A DNA stretch of 64,000 bases from Shewanella yunxiaonensis. GTDB lineage: Bacteria > Pseudomonadota > Gammaproteobacteria > Enterobacterales > Shewanellaceae. Below the pieces are notes generated by a model. The model worked only from the letters and a program-made list of their open reading frames with translations. It had not been told where the DNA came from and did not search any database. Positions within the stretch are counted from its first letter, which is position 1. The number at the start of each line of letters is the position of its first letter. Shown in pieces: positions 1 through 12,278 of the stretch. The stretch spans positions 1,833,001-1,897,000 of the forward strand of contig NZ_CP073587.1 in the NCBI RefSeq assembly GCF_018223345.1, read 5' to 3'. The position numbers and the translations under genes were made by a program.

Positions 1-359
1 AGCCAGTTATCAATTAACCCGCGGCGTTCAGGCGATATCGCCGCTTTAACGCCACCACAGCCGTAATGGCCAACCACCATAATATGTTTCACTTTCAGAA
101 CATCGACAGCATATTGGATAACAGACAAACAGTTGAGATCGGTATGGATCACCAAGTTGGCGATATTACGATGCACAAATACTTCGCCAGGCATTAAGTC
201 AATGATTTGATTTGAGGGAACGCGGCTATCGGCGCAGCCTATCCACAAATACTCTGGAGTCTGCTGTTTGGCCAGCGTCTCAAAGAAATGTGGATTTTCA
301 TTATTGATACGTTCTGCCCAGCGACGGTTATTGTCAAACAGCGGTTTAAGTAATCTCAT
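1..359 (-). CDS. can: Beta-carbonic anhydrase, N-terminal part (cut by window edge)
   Basis: Reversible hydration of CO2 to bicarbonate by a cytoplasmic zinc enzyme. The ATG is at 359 and 119 codons are visible before the window ends, so the C-terminal half is missing. The zinc ligands of the family are present: Cys42 and Asp44 in the motif CADSR, then His98 and Cys101 in GHYGCGG. The spacing is that of E. coli Can. It is the most upstream gene of the leftward group here and is separated by about 120 bases from the next gene, so it is probably transcribed on its own. Identification is secure; nothing can be said about the C-terminus. Confidence 0.93.
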   Translation of the reverse strand, partial: MRLLKPLFDNNRRWAERINNENPHFFETLAKQQTPEYLWIGCADSRVPSNQIIDLMPGEVFVHRNIANLVIHTDLNCLSVIQYAVDVLKVKHIMVVGHYGCGGVKAAISPERRGLIDNW

Positions 360-481
360 TGGTATTATTAGCTCTTTGTAGAGGGCAAGGGCGAGCTGTC
401 CTTGATAATTAGTGATATTAACAGAAGCATCGGCGACGCTGGTCGATCCATTGGTACATCGGACAGTCTAATGGCATGAGT

Positions 482-2675
<2,194 letters not shown>

Positions 2676-2790
2676 AATGAGCCAAAGATTCTGAATGGCG
2701 GACTATTGCCGATGAGTATAAAAAATTGTGATGCTGTTCACCAGACTGACTACACCGAAAAACCATTCAGGTTACGGCATATGTCTGGAG

Positions 2791-3300
2791 TCAGAGTTCC
2801 ACGGTGAAGATAACGTCTTTTCCGGCAGTTACCGGACCTTGACGTTTTTCCATAAAACGGATGTCTTCCATGTTGGCTAACACCACAGGCGTCAGCAGGC
2901 TGCTGACCTGGCCTTGTAAATAATCTAGGTCAAATTCAAGAATATGATCGCCAGCTTTGACCTGTTGCCCTTCCTGTGCCAAGCGTTTAAAGCCTTTACC
3001 ACGTAGTTCAATAGTACCAACGCCAAAGTGCACAAATAACTCTAACCCCTGCGGGGATTCAATGCTAAATGCATGATTGGTTTCGAAAATTTTACCAACA
3101 GTACCATCTATTGGTGCCAACATATATTGGCCTGCTGGTGAAATAGCGACACCGTCACCAACAATTTTCTCGGAAAACACCACATCGGGAACTTTTTCTA
3201 TAGGGACTATTTCACCAGAAATAGGGGCATAGACTTTAATACCGCCTTCAATGTTGGGTTGACCTGATACCAGGCGCCGAATACGGCTTAAAAATCCCAT
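2791..3300 (-). CDS. crr: PTS glucose-type enzyme IIA (IIA-Glc)
   Basis: Cytoplasmic phosphocarrier that takes phosphate from HPr and passes it to a sugar-specific IIB; in enteric bacteria it also regulates adenylate cyclase and sugar permeases. The 169-residue length is typical. The phosphorylated histidine lies in ELFVHFGVGTIEL and the accessory histidine in FETNHAFSIES. The gene follows ptsI after about 90 bases on the same strand, giving the standard ptsH-ptsI-crr order. No IIBC permease is present in the window, so the sugar served cannot be told from here. Confidence 0.97.
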   Translation of the reverse strand: MGFLSRIRRLVSGQPNIEGGIKVYAPISGEIVPIEKVPDVVFSEKIVGDGVAISPAGQYMLAPIDGTVGKIFETNHAFSIESPQGLELFVHFGVGTIELRGKGFKRLAQEGQQVKAGDHILEFDLDYLQGQVSSLLTPVVLANMEDIRFMEKRQGPVTAGKDVIFTVEL

Positions 3301-3391
3301 GGATTAATTGTCCTTAGTAAGGGTTATGGCTGTCATTGCTTCCTGTGCCACCATTCTCAGGAAGATATAACCTTAGCATACTGAATTATTT

Positions 3392-5101
3392 CTATATTTG
3401 ACAACCGGATAACAGTGTTTCGAGTTCAGAAATTCGCTGACATTGCAGTGCATTGTCTGCCAATTGCTTAAAGTCACTAAATCGCCCCTGGCAAATGGCG
3501 GCCTTAATCTCGGCGATCGCGGCGGCATTGGCACTCAATTCATCAAATCCCATGCCCATCAACAGCGGGGCAATACAGGGATCGCTTGCCAATTCTCCAC
3601 ATAACGATGTGGTGACGCCAACGGCTTTAGCTGTGTGCAGTGTCTGCGATATCAATTGTAATACCGCTGGGCAAAAAGCGGGATAACTGGCAGTTAATTG
3701 CGGATTACCGCGATCTGCTGCCAAGGTGTATTGCGCTAAATCATTGGTGCCAATGCTGATAAAACTCAGTCTGGGTAACATTGCTTTAAGATTGATCACT
3801 GCTGCGGGGGTCTCCACCACAATACCGTACTCGGGCTCGGCAAAAGCTTTTTGCTCCAATAGGAGTTGCTGGCGGCAGATTTCGATTTCAGTAAACAGTT
3901 CATCTAATTCTTCGGGTTGACTGACCATAGGAAACATTAATCGCACGTTACCAAATGCCGCCGCGCGTAATACAGCACGTAGTTGGGTGTGCAGCACATC
4001 TTTATGGTGCAGTGTATAACGTAATCCACGTACTCCCAGCGCTGGGTTTTCTTCGGCAGATTGGGGATTGATACAGGAAAATTCCTTATCTGCACCCACA
4101 TCCAAGGTTCTGATGGTCAGACATTGACCTGCGAGCAGTTGTAATGCTTCACAGTACAAATTGAACTGCTCTTTTTCATCGGGCATGGCGACGGCATCCA
4201 TGAGCATGAATTCTGTACGGAACAGGCCAATACCATCAGCACCAGATTGCGGTAATCTGGCGATGTCATTCAAATTGCCAACGTTAGCCATTAGCTTGAG
4301 ACTGTGGCCATCAACCGTAGTGCAGGGGACATCGCGATAGCGTTCAAGCGCGCCACGGCGGAGTTGATCCTCAGCTAACTGCTGTTGCAGTGTCGAAAAT
4401 TGTTGTTGATTAGGTTCAACGTATAAACGTCCTTGGTAGCCATCAAGGAACAACTGCGTGCCGTTCTGAATATTGGCGATATCGAAGTCACAGGAAAGTA
4501 ACGCGGGTATCCCCGCGGCTCGCGCCAAAATGGCGGTGTGACTGGTAATGCCACCCGTTTTCAGAACGATGCCTTTGATGTATGCCTGGGGTAATAACGC
4601 AAATTCTGCAGGTGTCAGATCTTCAGCAAGCAAGATACTGTCTTCTTGCAGTTGCTGTAGTCGCTCCCCACCCGCACCATTGATAGTGCCAATCAGTCGC
4701 TTAGACAAACACAATACATCCTGGGCGCGGCGGCTAAGATATGGGTCATCGAGGGCTTCCATCTCGCTGGCTTGATGGAAGAATACACGTTGTACCGCCG
4801 CCCCGGCGGATAACTGTAATGTATTGATTGAACTACTAATCTGACTGGTTAATTCAGTATCTTCCAGTAGCAGCAAGTCGGCCTCTACCAGTTGGTAGTT
4901 AGCGCTGCCGGGTTCGAGGGAGGAAAGACTGCTTTTGAGCTGTCGGCACAGCTTATTAATGGCACGGGTTGCCTTGGCTTTTTCGGACGGGATACTGGAC
5001 AGCGGTAACAGGCGATAATCAAGACTGTTATCAAACGGCTCAAACAGAATGGCCTTACCTTGGGCAATTCCGGAGGATACCGCGATTCCTTTCATGTCCA
5101 T
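3392..5101 (-). CDS. ptsI: PTS enzyme I (phosphoenolpyruvate-protein phosphotransferase)
   Basis: Transfers phosphate from phosphoenolpyruvate to HPr, the first step of the PTS. At 569 residues it is close to the family norm of about 575. The active histidine is in GGITSHTAILARAAG, and the PEP-binding barrel carries GIGLFRTEFML, NPALGVRGLR and the C-terminal GTNDLAQYTLAADR and SLCGELASD motifs. The ATG at 5101 has AAGGA seven bases upstream. It begins ten bases after ptsH ends, so the two are surely cotranscribed. Confidence 0.98.
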   Translation of the reverse strand: MDMKGIAVSSGIAQGKAILFEPFDNSLDYRLLPLSSIPSEKAKATRAINKLCRQLKSSLSSLEPGSANYQLVEADLLLLEDTELTSQISSSINTLQLSAGAAVQRVFFHQASEMEALDDPYLSRRAQDVLCLSKRLIGTINGAGGERLQQLQEDSILLAEDLTPAEFALLPQAYIKGIVLKTGGITSHTAILARAAGIPALLSCDFDIANIQNGTQLFLDGYQGRLYVEPNQQQFSTLQQQLAEDQLRRGALERYRDVPCTTVDGHSLKLMANVGNLNDIARLPQSGADGIGLFRTEFMLMDAVAMPDEKEQFNLYCEALQLLAGQCLTIRTLDVGADKEFSCINPQSAEENPALGVRGLRYTLHHKDVLHTQLRAVLRAAAFGNVRLMFPMVSQPEELDELFTEIEICRQQLLLEQKAFAEPEYGIVVETPAAVINLKAMLPRLSFISIGTNDLAQYTLAADRGNPQLTASYPAFCPAVLQLISQTLHTAKAVGVTTSLCGELASDPCIAPLLMGMGFDELSANAAAIAEIKAAICQGRFSDFKQLADNALQCQRISELETLLSGCQI

Positions 5102-5110
5102 TTGCCGTCC

Positions 5111-5368
5111 TTAATTTAGCGTCATTAACAACTCGGCGATTCGATCAACTGCTTGCTCAGCTTGGGCACCCTGAGCATAAATCCGCACCTGCATACCATG
5201 ATATAAACCTAACGTCTGCAATTTAAACAGACTTTTGGCACTGGCTTGCTTACCTTGGCATTCCACAATGACATCGCACAAAAATTGTTTGGCTTCCTTT
5301 ACCAATAACGCTGCCGGTCGGGTATGAATGCCATGAGGCGCAGTAATGGTAACGGTTTTCTCATACAT
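5111..5368 (-). CDS. ptsH: PTS phosphocarrier protein HPr
   Basis: Carries phosphate from enzyme I to the IIA proteins. The frame is open further upstream, to 5440, but I chose the ATG at 5368 because it places the active histidine exactly at position 15 (GIHTRPAA) and the regulatory-site serine at position 46 (AKSLFKL), giving the standard 85 residues. An ATG at 5383 (MSLKSMYEK) would add five residues and cannot be excluded, since neither start has a strong ribosome site. First gene of ptsH-ptsI-crr; a broken ACT-domain gene lies just upstream on the same strand. Confidence 0.96.
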   Translation of the reverse strand: MYEKTVTITAPHGIHTRPAALLVKEAKQFLCDVIVECQGKQASAKSLFKLQTLGLYHGMQVRIYAQGAQAEQAVDRIAELLMTLN

Positions 5369-5423
5369 AGACTTCAGACTCATGTTTAAAATTTCGCCGT
5401 TATCAGGCGTTAGCATGCCGCAG

Positions 5424-5812
5424 TTAGCGGTCATATTCAATGACCTTATAGCCTTTACTGCGGAGTGCTTGTAGCGCGGCGTCCAGCTTATCCCATTTCA
5501 GCAAAATATAGTCAGTATCAAATGTCGAAATTGCGAAAATACTGACATGAGCATTCGCTAGGGTTGTGACCACGTTAGCATGGATGCCGGTTGCCGAATA
5601 AACTGATGCACCAACTATCTCAATGCAACGCCAGTTAGTGTCATTCTCAGGACTATCGAGTGTTAACTTAGCGTCGACCTCTACCGCTAACTCCTCGCGG
5701 GTTTTCGCGAGGAATAATGCTGTTGAGCGAACACTTCCGGCGGAACAACGGGTCCTGCGGCAAAACTGTGGACGCTATAAAGTATGGGATGTATAGCCAG
5801 TGTCGGGCGCAA
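5424..5812 (-). pseudogene. ACT-domain protein, frameshifted
   Basis: Two adjacent frames together encode one ACT-domain protein of the ACT_7 type (small amino-acid-sensing-like proteins of about 130 residues). The upstream frame runs from a TTG at 5812, preceded nine bases earlier by GAGGA, and reads RPTLAIHPILYSVHSF through PPEVFAQQHY before hitting a stop. The downstream frame, one base back, continues FLAKTREELAVEV, NWRCIEIVG, then the family signature ISIFAISTFDTDYIL, and stops at 5424. The total of 389 bases is one base short of 130 codons. The break lies near 5713-5722 next to a perfect GC-rich hairpin (5693-5712), so a single-base sequencing error is as likely as a real mutation. Confidence 0.8.
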
Positions 5813-5897
5813 AAAGCGGGTTCCTCAGGGGCATCGAATATCTAGGTATAAACTTCATTACGGTAAACGACACCCCTGTACATCCCCATCATAACGT

Positions 5898-7532
5898 TCA
5901 GGTTTTAAACTGTCCAAGTGCTAATGCCATCTGCTGGCTAATGTCACCCATGTCGGTTGCGGCCTGACGGTTGCTGATATTGGCTTGTACTGAGACTTCA
6001 GTCTGCTCTGAAATATTGCTGACATTGCGATTTATTTCTTCAGTGACCAGTGATTGTTCCTCTGTCGCACTCGCCAATTGGGTATTCATATCCGAAATCG
6101 CTGCAACCAGTTGCAGAATTTTTTCCATCGCAGCATCTGCATGTTGGGCATTCTGCTGCAGTTCTTCTGACTCAGTTTGCGTGATTTGATTACTCTTCAT
6201 CACGTTGTTCACGCCGGTTTGGATCTCAGCAATGATAGTGTTAATTTCATTGGTGGACTGCTGGGTTCGCGTTGCAAGGGCTCGAACTTCGTCGGCGACG
6301 ACAGCAAACCCGCGGCCGTGCTCGCCGGCGCGGGCAGCTTCAATGGCTGCATTTAATGCCAGTAAATTGGTTTGATCGGCAATAGAACGGATGACTTCGA
6401 GGATGCTGCCAATCTTTTCAGAAGCATGTCCGAGCGACATCGTTAAATTGGCGGAAGATTGCAGTTCATTGACCAGGGTCTGGCAACCTTGAAGCGTACT
6501 TTCCATGGTCTGTTTACCCTGTAACGCCTGCTGTTTGACACTCGTCGCTGAATCTGCCGCCTGTTGTGTATTACTTGCCATCTCTTTTGTGGTGCTTAGC
6601 ATCTGATTGATGGCGGTTGCGACATTGGCGATTTCTTTATGAATATGATCCGCACTCTGATTTGATTCCTGTACAGCATTCAGTAGCTGTCCCGCATCGA
6701 CATTGAGATTTTCCCCCAGCGGCTTCATCTGCTCAAGGGCATTGGCGATTTTGGCAACAAACTCATTAAAGGCATCCGCCAGCAGTGATACTTCATCCTT
6801 CCCTGGGCTGTTGAGTCTTTTTCTCAGATCCCCGTCACCTTGAGCAATATCTTTCATGGCGTTTATTGCTTCATTAATCGGTGTAGTGATCGACTTATTG
6901 AGCACCAGAAAGAATCCAAAAATCGGCAGCGAAATGATCAACATGATCACCAGATAGTGCAGCGATACCGTGACCATAGTGTCATTGATATCACTGACGT
7001 AGGTGCCGGTCAGCACAGTCCAGTCCCAGGTTTTATCGTAGCGCGCTTCAGTAAGCTTTTTTTCTTCCTGTCCGGAAGCTGGGTTGCGGTAGTTATAGGT
7101 AACGGTGGCCTTAGCGTTGGCTTTAGCATTGCTGATAAGCGCTGCAAACGGGCGATCGCCATCCGCCGTTTTCAGTTCCGAAATGTGGGTTCCTACCAGA
7201 TTGGGATATTGACTGTCTGACAAGATATCGCCATTACTGCCTATGACGATGTAATAACCGTCTTTACCAAACCGCATGCCATCAAACAGGTGAATGGCCT
7301 GTTGTTGTGCTGCCTGCTGCGACATATTCGCCATACTGGCCTGTAGCCTGCTGGCTTCAAGAATTGATAACGCCGAATTTAACAAAGCGTCGTTTTGCGC
7401 CCATTTTTGGGTGATGAGATTGCTATATTGTTCTTTGATAGAGAAGCTGGCGAAACACAAGGTTCCGATAGCGGCCATCACTAACATCAGAATCAATCTT
7501 TGCAAAATGGTCAATTGCCGCAGCAGATTCAT
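5898..7532 (-). CDS. Methyl-accepting chemotaxis protein with periplasmic single Cache domain
   Basis: Inner-membrane chemoreceptor of 544 residues. A membrane segment at about residues 12-30 is followed by a periplasmic single-Cache-type sensor (motifs [11 protein letters not shown] and [12 protein letters not shown]), a second membrane segment near 190-212, a HAMP domain ([22 protein letters not shown]) and a coiled-coil signalling domain. The tip has the conserved [20 protein letters not shown] stretch that binds CheA and CheW. No C-terminal CheR-tethering pentapeptide is seen. The ligand cannot be deduced; such Cache domains often bind small organic acids. The gene stands alone and is divergent from the DUF3334 gene. 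Confidence 0.95.
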   Translation of the reverse strand: MNLLRQLTILQRLILMLVMAAIGTLCFASFSIKEQYSNLITQKWAQNDALLNSALSILEASRLQASMANMSQQAAQQQAIHLFDGMRFGKDGYYIVIGSNGDILSDSQYPNLVGTHISELKTADGDRPFAALISNAKANAKATVTYNYRNPASGQEEKKLTEARYDKTWDWTVLTGTYVSDINDTMVTVSLHYLVIMLIISLPIFGFFLVLNKSITTPINEAINAMKDIAQGDGDLRKRLNSPGKDEVSLLADAFNEFVAKIANALEQMKPLGENLNVDAGQLLNAVQESNQSADHIHKEIANVATAINQMLSTTKEMASNTQQAADSATSVKQQALQGKQTMESTLQGCQTLVNELQSSANLTMSLGHASEKIGSILEVIRSIADQTNLLALNAAIEAARAGEHGRGFAVVADEVRALATRTQQSTNEINTIIAEIQTGVNNVMKSNQITQTESEELQQNAQHADAAMEKILQLVAAISDMNTQLASATEEQSLVTEEINRNVSNISEQTEVSVQANISNRQAATDMGDISQQMALALGQFKT

Positions 7533-7794
7533 CGATGTGGTCCTTTTTATTATATTTCTATAAGTTGCGACGAATATACCGCATAGTTTCAGGCTTTAAA
7601 AAGGAATTTAACAAGTGGTATTTCAATAGGTGATCCTGCTCATTTTTCGGCCATAAACGTGCCCTAATGAGCAAATTGCTTTGCCTTTGTCAAAGGTCGC
7701 AGCTTAGAATGCAATCTATAAACATAATTAGTTGTTTTATAATCGGATATTTATAAGGATAGCCGAGTCTGGTAGCGATGCAGGAGCAGCAAAA

Positions 7795-8454
7795 ATGCAG
7801 CCATCACAAGTGATTAATTCGGACGATATATTATTAAAATTGTGTCGTTCGGTAGCGCAGGTCTTATCAACAACAACTGCCAGTGAAATCAGCCACGCCG
7901 GCATGGTTCAACGCATTAATCAAACCCGTTTAAGACCTGATCTCGGCTGCTTTTCTATTTTTGACGGTGGTTTTTCCGGATTGGTGGTCATCAACTTTTC
8001 CGCTGACGCGGCGATGGAAATCTATCGTCGTTATTTATTGAGCATGGGCATGCCGGAAGATGAACTCGCCATTAAATACACATCGGATGAAGTTGCCAAT
8101 GTGATGGGTGAGTTGATGAACCAGATGCTGGGCCATTTCATCAATTTGGTGTCTAAAGAGTTGCAGACTTCCATTAGTCAGAGTCAACCCAAGATGCTGA
8201 CCATCAATCGGGAAATCACGCTTTCAATTAACGCCAATCTGGATGAACCAATTACTCGACGGGTCAGTTTCCGCACAGAAAACAATAATATTTTCTATCT
8301 GGAATTCGCCATGGATAACACAGATTTCATCGGGCTGGCAGCTGTAGAGGCCGACGATGACCTCGATCCTGACGATATTTTGGCGATGCATTCTGCCGGC
8401 GCCAGTCACAGTGGCGAAGTGACTGAAGACTTGTTTGATAAACTCGGTATCTAA
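7795..8454 (+). CDS. DUF3334 family protein (CheX/CheC-like fold suspected)
   Basis: Protein of 219 residues resembling the DUF3334 family known mainly from Shewanella and relatives. Its core contains TSDEVANVMGELMNQMLGHF followed by an S/Q-rich segment, a pattern like the E-x2-N helices of CheC/CheX phosphatases, which is an inference and not a demonstrated activity. The frame is open from 7732, but the ATG at 7795 has a clear AGGAG eight bases upstream. Acidic C-terminus (DDDLDPDDIL). A TATAAT hexamer at 7738-7743 could be its promoter. Its place next to a chemoreceptor fits a signalling role. Confidence 0.8.
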   Translation: MQPSQVINSDDILLKLCRSVAQVLSTTTASEISHAGMVQRINQTRLRPDLGCFSIFDGGFSGLVVINFSADAAMEIYRRYLLSMGMPEDELAIKYTSDEVANVMGELMNQMLGHFINLVSKELQTSISQSQPKMLTINREITLSINANLDEPITRRVSFRTENNNIFYLEFAMDNTDFIGLAAVEADDDLDPDDILAMHSAGASHSGEVTEDLFDKLGI

Positions 8455-8529
8455 TCTGCTGCATCCGGGCTTGCCAAGGCCCGGACATCCTCCTATGATC
8501 CCCCGGTTTTTTGTTGCCGAGGCTGTTTT

Positions 8530-9744
8530 ATGTCTGAATTCTCATTGTCCGTTCGTGCCTGTGAACTCGCAGAGCAAATTATCTGCGAGGTTGTCGGCGA
8601 AGGTGCGCCTTTGGACCGTGCTTATTCCCGGCAGTTCGCAGGTCAGAAATTAGCCCCAGCCCAACAAGCCCAAATTACGCGGGTGGTGGGTGAGATTATC
8701 CGGCGGCTGAATTTTTACTGCTATCTGGCACATGTATCGCTGGCGGAATCGGGCAAACATGCCGCCGATTTACTAATGGCCTGGCATGCATATCAGCAAC
8801 TACAACCTCCTCGTTGGTCACAAGCGGCACCCCTTAATGCAGAGGTGCTGACGCAGCGGCTACAACATGCCAACAATGTCGCGGCATTACGCGATGGCTG
8901 TCCGGCTTGGTTAGATGTACTAGGACAACGTTTACTGGGGGATGACTGGACTGCGGAACGGGCCGCGTTGGCACAAGCGCCCAAGCGTTATCTACGCACC
9001 AATCTACTTAAATGTGATCGTAGCCAGCTGCAATCCCGGCTGGCAAAAGAGGGCATCACAACCGCAGTTGTCGATGGGGTGGCTACCGCACTGGAAGTAA
9101 CATCAGATGCGGCGCTATTTCGTACAGAAGCTTTTAAAGATGGTTGGTTTGAACAGCAGGATGCCGGTTCACAACATGTTGCTGATGCGCTGGATGTGAC
9201 ACCGGGAATGCGCGTCATTGATGCGTGTGCAGGCGCGGGTGGTAAAACACTGCATCTGGCCGCCAAAATGCAGGGCAAGGGCCGCTTGTTGGCGATGGAT
9301 GTTGAGCAATGGAAGCTCGATAATCTCAAAGATCGCGCCCGTCGAGCTGGCGCGCACAATGTTGAGACCAGGCTGATCAGTTCCAGTAAAACCATCAAAC
9401 GTCTGAAGTTGTCCGCTGATAGATTGTTGCTGGATGTCCCATGTTCCGGTCTGGGTGTGTTGAAACGTAACCCCGATACCAAATGGCATGATACTGAGAT
9501 GCGTTTGCCGGTGTTGCAGGCGTTGCAAGCACAAATTCTCGACAGTTATAGCCGGATGCTAAAAGTAGACGGCATTCTGGTGTATGCCACCTGTTCCATA
9601 ATGCCCGATGAAAATCGACAACAAGTGGATAATTTCCTGGCCAACCATAGTAATTTCCAATTGCTGGATGATGAAACCATTAGCCCGGCAAAGAGTGGGT
9701 TCGATGGCTTTTATTTGGCAAGATTGCAACGTACTGCAGAATAA
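8530..9744 (+). CDS. RsmB/NOP-family RNA cytosine methyltransferase
   Basis: SAM-dependent RNA m5C methyltransferase of 404 residues. The SAM site is DACAGAGGKTLHLA, motif IV is DVPCSGLGVLKRNPD with its cysteine, and motif VI is YATCSIMPDEN with the catalytic cysteine. The N-terminal part resembles the helical NusB-like region of RsmB but is not clearly a NusB domain. True RsmB (Fmu) usually sits with fmt and def, so this is probably a paralogue with another RNA target. It follows the DUF3334 gene on the same strand with a 75-base gap. Confidence 0.9.
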   Translation: MSEFSLSVRACELAEQIICEVVGEGAPLDRAYSRQFAGQKLAPAQQAQITRVVGEIIRRLNFYCYLAHVSLAESGKHAADLLMAWHAYQQLQPPRWSQAAPLNAEVLTQRLQHANNVAALRDGCPAWLDVLGQRLLGDDWTAERAALAQAPKRYLRTNLLKCDRSQLQSRLAKEGITTAVVDGVATALEVTSDAALFRTEAFKDGWFEQQDAGSQHVADALDVTPGMRVIDACAGAGGKTLHLAAKMQGKGRLLAMDVEQWKLDNLKDRARRAGAHNVETRLISSSKTIKRLKLSADRLLLDVPCSGLGVLKRNPDTKWHDTEMRLPVLQALQAQILDSYSRMLKVDGILVYATCSIMPDENRQQVDNFLANHSNFQLLDDETISPAKSGFDGFYLARLQRTAE

Positions 9745-9830
9745 CGGTGCTGAATAGCGGAAGTTTTTGTGCAGAGTTTGGTGCAGTTTTTTACAAGCTT
9801 TTGCAAGTTCTCATAGTTACACTGGTTTAA

Positions 9831-10688
9831 TTGTCATATTTAAGCGCGGTACTGAACTTGTCGGAACCTGCCATCGAACATCAATTATTAACACCGGTTG
9901 CCGGTATTGAACTGGTTCGAGCCCGTTATCAGGGATTTGCCTTCGACCGGCATGTGCATACTGATTTTCATATTGGGATAGTGGATGCTGGTGCGCAGCG
10001 TTTTATGCATCGGGGCAATCAATATTTGCTGGCCCCAGGACGTATTTCGCTGATTAATCCAGATGAAGTCCATGATGGGGAAGGACTCGACAAAGGTCTT
10101 TATCAAGTGCGCTTGTTACGAGTCAGTGCTACCGCTTTGGAGCAGTTCGGGAAACAGTTGGGATATCGGCACCGCGAGTTATTCTTCAAGGGCCCGGAAA
10201 TCTTTGACCAGCCTCTCTACAGTGGTTTATTACAACTGCACCAATTAGTAAATCAGTCGCGTTTGTCGCCATTGGCCGTCGATAGCTTGCTGCTGGATCT
10301 TATGTCAACACTTATCCAACGCTATGGTGACGTTGAGGGACAGTCAATGACAGCTGAAGGTGGACTAACGACAAGTCAGCTAACTCAGTTGAAGGATTTT
10401 CTATACGCCGATATAGCGAAAAATCATAGATTACGGACCTTGGCGCAACTGTTTCAGCTCAATGAATACCAGTTTTTACGCAGGTTTCGTCGCAGTTTTG
10501 GCATGACACCGCATGCTTATATCTTAGCATTACGAGTAGATCTTGCCCGCCAGTTACTGGCCGCTGGCAAGGATGTGGTCACTGCGGCAACTACCGTCGG
10601 ATTTTATGATCAAAGCCATCTGCATCATTGCTTTAAACGGCGCTACAATCTGACACCGGCGGCGTATCGGCGCCAGCTGGCGGGATAA
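9831..10688 (+). CDS. AraC-family transcriptional regulator
   Basis: DNA-binding regulator of 285 residues with an N-terminal cupin-like sensor (HVHTDFHIGIVDAG, LINPDEVHDGE) and a C-terminal double helix-turn-helix (HRLRTLAQLFQLNEYQFLRR, then the AraC signature VVTAATTVGFYDQSHLHHCF). The start at 9831 is TTG with a weak ribosome site; no better start gives a complete sensor domain. It lies 84 bases before a LysE-type exporter on the same strand. This AraC-LysE pairing is common, and the regulator probably controls the exporter in response to its substrate. Confidence 0.92.
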   Translation: MSYLSAVLNLSEPAIEHQLLTPVAGIELVRARYQGFAFDRHVHTDFHIGIVDAGAQRFMHRGNQYLLAPGRISLINPDEVHDGEGLDKGLYQVRLLRVSATALEQFGKQLGYRHRELFFKGPEIFDQPLYSGLLQLHQLVNQSRLSPLAVDSLLLDLMSTLIQRYGDVEGQSMTAEGGLTTSQLTQLKDFLYADIAKNHRLRTLAQLFQLNEYQFLRRFRRSFGMTPHAYILALRVDLARQLLAAGKDVVTAATTVGFYDQSHLHHCFKRRYNLTPAAYRRQLAG

Positions 10689-10772
10689 CTGCAATTTTTC
10701 CCAATACTTGAGTTATGCGGTTTCGATACATTGGCACTGGTCTTAGATTAATTGAGTTTTTAAAAACACACT

Positions 10773-11426
10773 ATGTCCTGGATATCGTTGTTACTTACCT
10801 TGGGAACTGTACATATTGCGGCACTGGTTGCACCAGGTCCTGATTTTGCTTTGATGTTGCGTGCCAGTGTAGTCGGGGGCCGCCGCTACGCGTTTTTTTT
10901 GGCGTTAGGTCTGGCGTCCGCCATTATGTTACATACCATTACGGTGACTTTTGCCGCCGCCTTATTACAACATTGGTTGCCGGGACTGATGTTATGGTTG
11001 CCCTGGTGTGCCGCGCTGTGGTTGGGTTATCTGGGATATGGCTGTTTACAGGGCGCATTTGCGGCTTCTCCAGCCGGTGAAAGTAATGAAACGGTGCAAA
11101 AGCCGCGTGTATATTCTCGTCGTCACGGCTGGTGGACCGGGTTTGCCACTAATGCGCTTAATCCCAAAGCCTATGTGTATTTTTTCAGTGTCATTGCCGG
11201 GATGCTGCCGTTGCAAAGTCCATTACAATTCAAGTTAGCATTAGTCACGTTGTTTTTTAGTCTGGCATTATTGTGGTTCGCATTTCTTGGGTGGGCATTA
11301 AATATTCCACGCTTTAGCAAATGGTTGCAGCGTAATAATCGCGGGATATTGGTGTTTAGTGGCATGATTTTGCTGTTGTTTGCGCTGTTATTGCTTTTAC
11401 AGGGCTATCAACGGTTGTTGGGCTAA
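10773..11426 (+). CDS. LysE-family amino-acid exporter
   Basis: Inner-membrane exporter of 217 residues with about six membrane segments. The N-terminal motif [20 protein letters not shown] is the LysE/RhtB signature, and [17 protein letters not shown] the second conserved region. Members export amino acids or their analogues; the substrate cannot be told from sequence. Probably cotranscribed with or regulated by the AraC protein upstream. It ends four bases into the convergent yjbQ-like gene. Confidence 0.93.
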   Translation: MSWISLLLTLGTVHIAALVAPGPDFALMLRASVVGGRRYAFFLALGLASAIMLHTITVTFAAALLQHWLPGLMLWLPWCAALWLGYLGYGCLQGAFAASPAGESNETVQKPRVYSRRHGWWTGFATNALNPKAYVYFFSVIAGMLPLQSPLQFKLALVTLFFSLALLWFAFLGWALNIPRFSKWLQRNNRGILVFSGMILLLFALLLLLQGYQRLLG

Positions 11427-11842
11427 TCGCCTTGTAATGTCAATAAAATTCGACGATTACCTCCCTGATTTCTGTGCTCACCAAGGTAAATACCTTGCCA
11501 TGTACCTAAAGCCAGTTGCCCATCTTGTATGGGCAACAGCAAACTAGTGCCGAGCAAACTCGATTTAATGTGTGCTGGCATATCATCGGTTCCTTCATAG
11601 GTATGGCGAAAATAACGGGTATCTTCCGCGACGCTATGGTTAAACCACGCTTCAAAATCCGTGCGCACTGTTGGGTCAGCATTTTCGTTGAGTGTCAGTG
11701 ATGCTGAGGTATGCTGCAGTTGCAGATGCAATAAACCGATGCTTATCGGGCTAAACTGCGCCAATGCAGCTTCAATCTCTGCGGTGATCAGATGAAAACC
11801 GCGAGCTTTGGCTCGTAATTGTATCTGCTGTTGTTGCCACAT
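11423..11842 (-). CDS. YjbQ family protein (UPF0047)
   Basis: Protein of 139 residues in the YjbQ/UPF0047 family, whose members show weak thiamine-phosphate synthase activity in vitro but whose role is unsettled. Family motifs are [34 protein letters not shown], the [12 protein letters not shown] strand and a C-terminal RRILLTLQG. The frame is open to 11899, but the ATG at 11842 has GGAG seven bases upstream and gives the normal N-terminus. Single gene, convergent with the LysE gene (four-base overlap). Confidence 0.9.
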   Translation of the reverse strand: MWQQQQIQLRAKARGFHLITAEIEAALAQFSPISIGLLHLQLQHTSASLTLNENADPTVRTDFEAWFNHSVAEDTRYFRHTYEGTDDMPAHIKSSLLGTSLLLPIQDGQLALGTWQGIYLGEHRNQGGNRRILLTLQGD

Positions 11843-11999
11843 ATGGCTTCTCCGCGTTGTCTTTGTTGCAATTATATCGAGGCCATTAGTTAACCCCAAA
11901 CGTCAAGCTGACTTTCCATAACGGAATGCTCAAGGGAAGAGCACTCATCTGTGGTAAACTGCTCAATGTCGGTTTCGACTGATTTAAAGAGGAAACATC

Positions 12000-12278
12000 A
12001 TGGCTCGTGCCTGTGCTCGCCATATTTTGGTAAAGACCCGTGAAGAAGCGGAAAAATTGAAACAGCGTTTGGAAAAAGGCGAGGATTTTGCGGTATTAGC
12101 GAAAAAATATTCTGAATGTCCCTCAAAAAAACGTGGTGGTGATCTGGGCGAGTTTGGTCCAGGGCAGATGGTCAAAGCCTTTGATGATGTTGTTTTTAAA
12201 AAGCCTTTGCTCACTATACACGGTCCGGTGAAAACTCGATTTGGTTTTCATCTGATCCAGACCCTTTATCGCAACTGA
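12000..12278 (+). CDS. ppiC: Peptidyl-prolyl cis-trans isomerase C (parvulin)
   Basis: Stand-alone cytoplasmic parvulin of 92 residues, the length of E. coli PpiC. Motifs ARHILVKTREEAEKLK, FAVLAKKYSECPSKKRGGDLGEFGPGQMV and a C-terminal VKTRFGFHLIQ are those of the family. No signal peptide. GAGGAAA precedes the ATG. Its stop TGA overlaps the next ATG by one base, so translation of the VRR-NUC gene is likely coupled to it. Confidence 0.96.
   Translation: MARACARHILVKTREEAEKLKQRLEKGEDFAVLAKKYSECPSKKRGGDLGEFGPGQMVKAFDDVVFKKPLLTIHGPVKTRFGFHLIQTLYRN

Noticed and set aside
5690..5730. Programmed frameshifting in the ACT-domain gene
   Set aside because: The site has a hairpin but no slippery heptamer at the shift point, and this small family is not known to use recoding; mutation or sequencing error is simpler.
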